NCBI GenBank assembly: GCA_947173915.1
Contig: CAMWGZ010000059.1
Span: forward strand, 1 to 7,312
DNA length: 7,312 nucleotides
Direction: 5' to 3'
DNA from: an uncultured Alistipes sp.
Lineage (GTDB): Bacteria > Bacteroidota > Bacteroidia > Bacteroidales > Rikenellaceae
Shown one piece after another: positions 6,184 to 7,312 of the stretch (the first letter of the stretch is position 1; every line of letters starts with the position of its first letter). The notes beneath the pieces were generated by a model. That model was given only the letters and a program-made list of their open reading frames with translations. It ran no database searches and had not been told where the DNA came from. The translations under genes were made by a program, and so were the position numbers.

Positions 6184-7312
6184 CTATTTTTCCACCCGCT
6201 GCCTCAGCGTGTTGTCGGGCGCGAGCGGCCGGCCCCCGTTGGCGACGTACTCCAGCAGCACGTCGGGCACCTCCCACCCGGTCGTCTCGCCGGCGCTGCG
6301 GTCGATGTCCCGGTAGTTCGCGAACACGTAGTCGCCCATCGCGACGCGGTATTCGCGCCCGGGCTGCAACCGGGGGAAGAGCACCTCCTCCGCATCGTAG
6401 CCGTCGGTGCGGATCACATACGGCTCGGTCGAGAAGAGGTCGATCCGGTGGGACTCGCCCCGGTTGATCGTGTCGTTGTATTTGGTCCGGATCATCCGGC
6501 TCATCTGCTCGGGGGTCATCCGCAGCGTGCTGACGTGCGAGACGAAGGGATCGAGGTCGTAGATGTCGCCGCGCGTCACGACACCCGCCGCCAGCGAGTC
6601 GCGCCGCAGCCCGCCGTAATGGTAGAAGACCACCTCGGCCCCCGTCTTGCGGCGGATGGCATCGAGAAAGAGGTTGGCCACCCCCACCTTGTCGGCCGCG
6701 GCGGTCAGCTCGCCCGCCTTCGCCCGCAGCTCGGGGGCGGAGCGGTAGTCATCGACCCACGCCGCATAGCGGGGATCGGGCGCATACTCCTCCAGCGGCA
6801 CGATCCGGTAGTCGATCGAGCAGATCCGGCCGCCGCACAGACGCACCGTCGTCGCCCCGACGGCCGCGAGGTTGCGGCCCGTCTGGGTTATGAGCACGTC
6901 GCCGACCCGTTCGTCGATCCGCTCGTGGCTGTGCCCCCCGATGATCAGGTCGTACTCCGGAGCGCACTCGGCCAAGATGCGGTCGTAGTTCGAGCCCAGA
7001 TGGGTCAGCGCCGCCAGCACCTCGCAGCTGTCGCGCAGCAGGCGGCCGTAGCCGGCCAACTCCTCCACCGCATCCGTGAAGCGCAGCCCCTCGAACACGG
7101 CATCGTGTCCGTCGGGATGGTTGTTGTAGCCGTAATTGGTCACGGCGGCAACCAGGGCGACCCGCACCCCTCCGCATTCGAGGATCAGGTAGGGCCGCAG
7201 CGGAGGGATCGGCGAGCGAAGCGGCTCCATGTTGGCGCAGAGGATCGGGTAGTCGGCAAAGGCGACCGCCTCGGCGAGCGTCTGCTGCCCCACGTCGAAC
7301 TCGTGGTTGCCC
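6184..7312 (-). CDS. Metallophosphatase/5'-nucleotidase family protein (UshA-like two-domain), 5'-truncated by window edge
   Basis: The frame is open from the window edge to TAG at 6184-6186, giving 375 residues. The signal peptide and first metal-binding motifs would lie beyond the window. The first visible residues, GNHEFD (7294-7311), are the metallophosphatase GNHE motif. A THLG element (about 6994-7005) and GGHSHE (6922-6939) follow, supplying further metal ligands of the dinuclear centre. From about 6690 onward is a 5'-nucleotidase C-terminal domain, with GGLR (6604-6615), a DPF motif and the late YRVAMGDYVFANY segment. UshA-type enzymes hydrolyse nucleotides or related phosphoesters in the periplasm, and by family this one is probably exported. 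The C-terminal domain is closer to the Bacteroidales subtype than to E. coli UshA, and some nucleotide-binding residues differ (see findings). The exact substrate is therefore uncertain. In some Bacteroidales the two domains are, to my recollection, encoded as separate genes; here they are fused. It ends 153 bases before the rpsA start codon. Confidence 0.92.
   Translation of the reverse strand, partial: GNHEFDVGQQTLAEAVAFADYPILCANMEPLRSPIPPLRPYLILECGGVRVALVAAVTNYGYNNHPDGHDAVFEGLRFTDAVEELAGYGRLLRDSCEVLAALTHLGSNYDRILAECAPEYDLIIGGHSHERIDERVGDVLITQTGRNLAAVGATTVRLCGGRICSIDYRIVPLEEYAPDPRYAAWVDDYRSAPELRAKAGELTAAADKVGVANLFLDAIRRKTGAEVVFYHYGGLRRDSLAAGVVTRGDIYDLDPFVSHVSTLRMTPEQMSRMIRTKYNDTINRGESHRIDLFSTEPYVIRTDGYDAEEVLFPRLQPGREYRVAMGDYVFANYRDIDRSAGETTGWEVPDVLLEYVANGGRPLAPDNTLRQRVEK

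Noticed and set aside
1..7312. A new defence, mobile or biosynthetic system in the window
   Set aside because: All five genes fall in well-known families with an ordinary chromosomal arrangement. I see no transposase, integrase, direct-repeat boundary, toxin-antitoxin pair or unexplained long gap.

Overview
The window looks like chromosomal DNA from a GC-rich member of the Bacteroidota, most likely of the Alistipes/Rikenellaceae type; the genus is an inference. Support comes from two promoters with the phylum's TAnnTTTG element, mostly absent Shine-Dalgarno sequences, a six-domain ribosomal protein S1 of Bacteroidales character, and a metallophosphatase/5'-nucleotidase whose C-terminal half resembles the Bacteroidales subtype. 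I see no insertion sequence, CRISPR array, tRNA, rRNA or clear sign of recent transfer. All five genes appear intact apart from the two cut by the window edges.

Layout. Positions 1-3654 (+) hold the end of an efflux operon: the C-terminal ~757 residues of an RND (AcrB/MexB, HAE1-type) inner-membrane pump. It is followed, with a 4-base ATGA overlap, by a complete outer-membrane factor lipoprotein of the TolC/OprM/NodT group. The periplasmic adaptor is not in the window and presumably lies upstream. A perfect 36-bp palindrome (3679-3714) sits between this operon and a convergent gene and probably ends transcription from both sides. Positions 3739-4116 (-) encode a 125-residue MmcQ/YjbR-family protein with its own promoter and an unusually good ribosome binding site. 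Positions 4225-6030 (-) encode ribosomal protein S1 (rpsA), with a strong intrinsic terminator at 4167-4203 and a textbook Bacteroidota promoter at 6122-6153. Positions 6184-7312 (-) hold the C-terminal part of a metallophosphatase/5'-nucleotidase, cut at its 5' side in the GNHEFD motif.

How the genes relate. The two efflux genes work together: the RND pump uses proton flux to drive drugs or other compounds out through the outer-membrane factor. The three minus-strand genes point the same way but look like separate transcription units, because rpsA and the YjbR gene each have a recognisable promoter and a terminator lies between them.

I did not find a new multi-gene system. The points most worth a second look are small: an inverted repeat and a perfect 9-bp tandem repeat at the rpsA start site, the loss of the phenylalanine cluster in the RND pump's drug pocket, the YjbR promoter embedded in the rpsA terminator, and altered substrate-site motifs in the nucleotidase.
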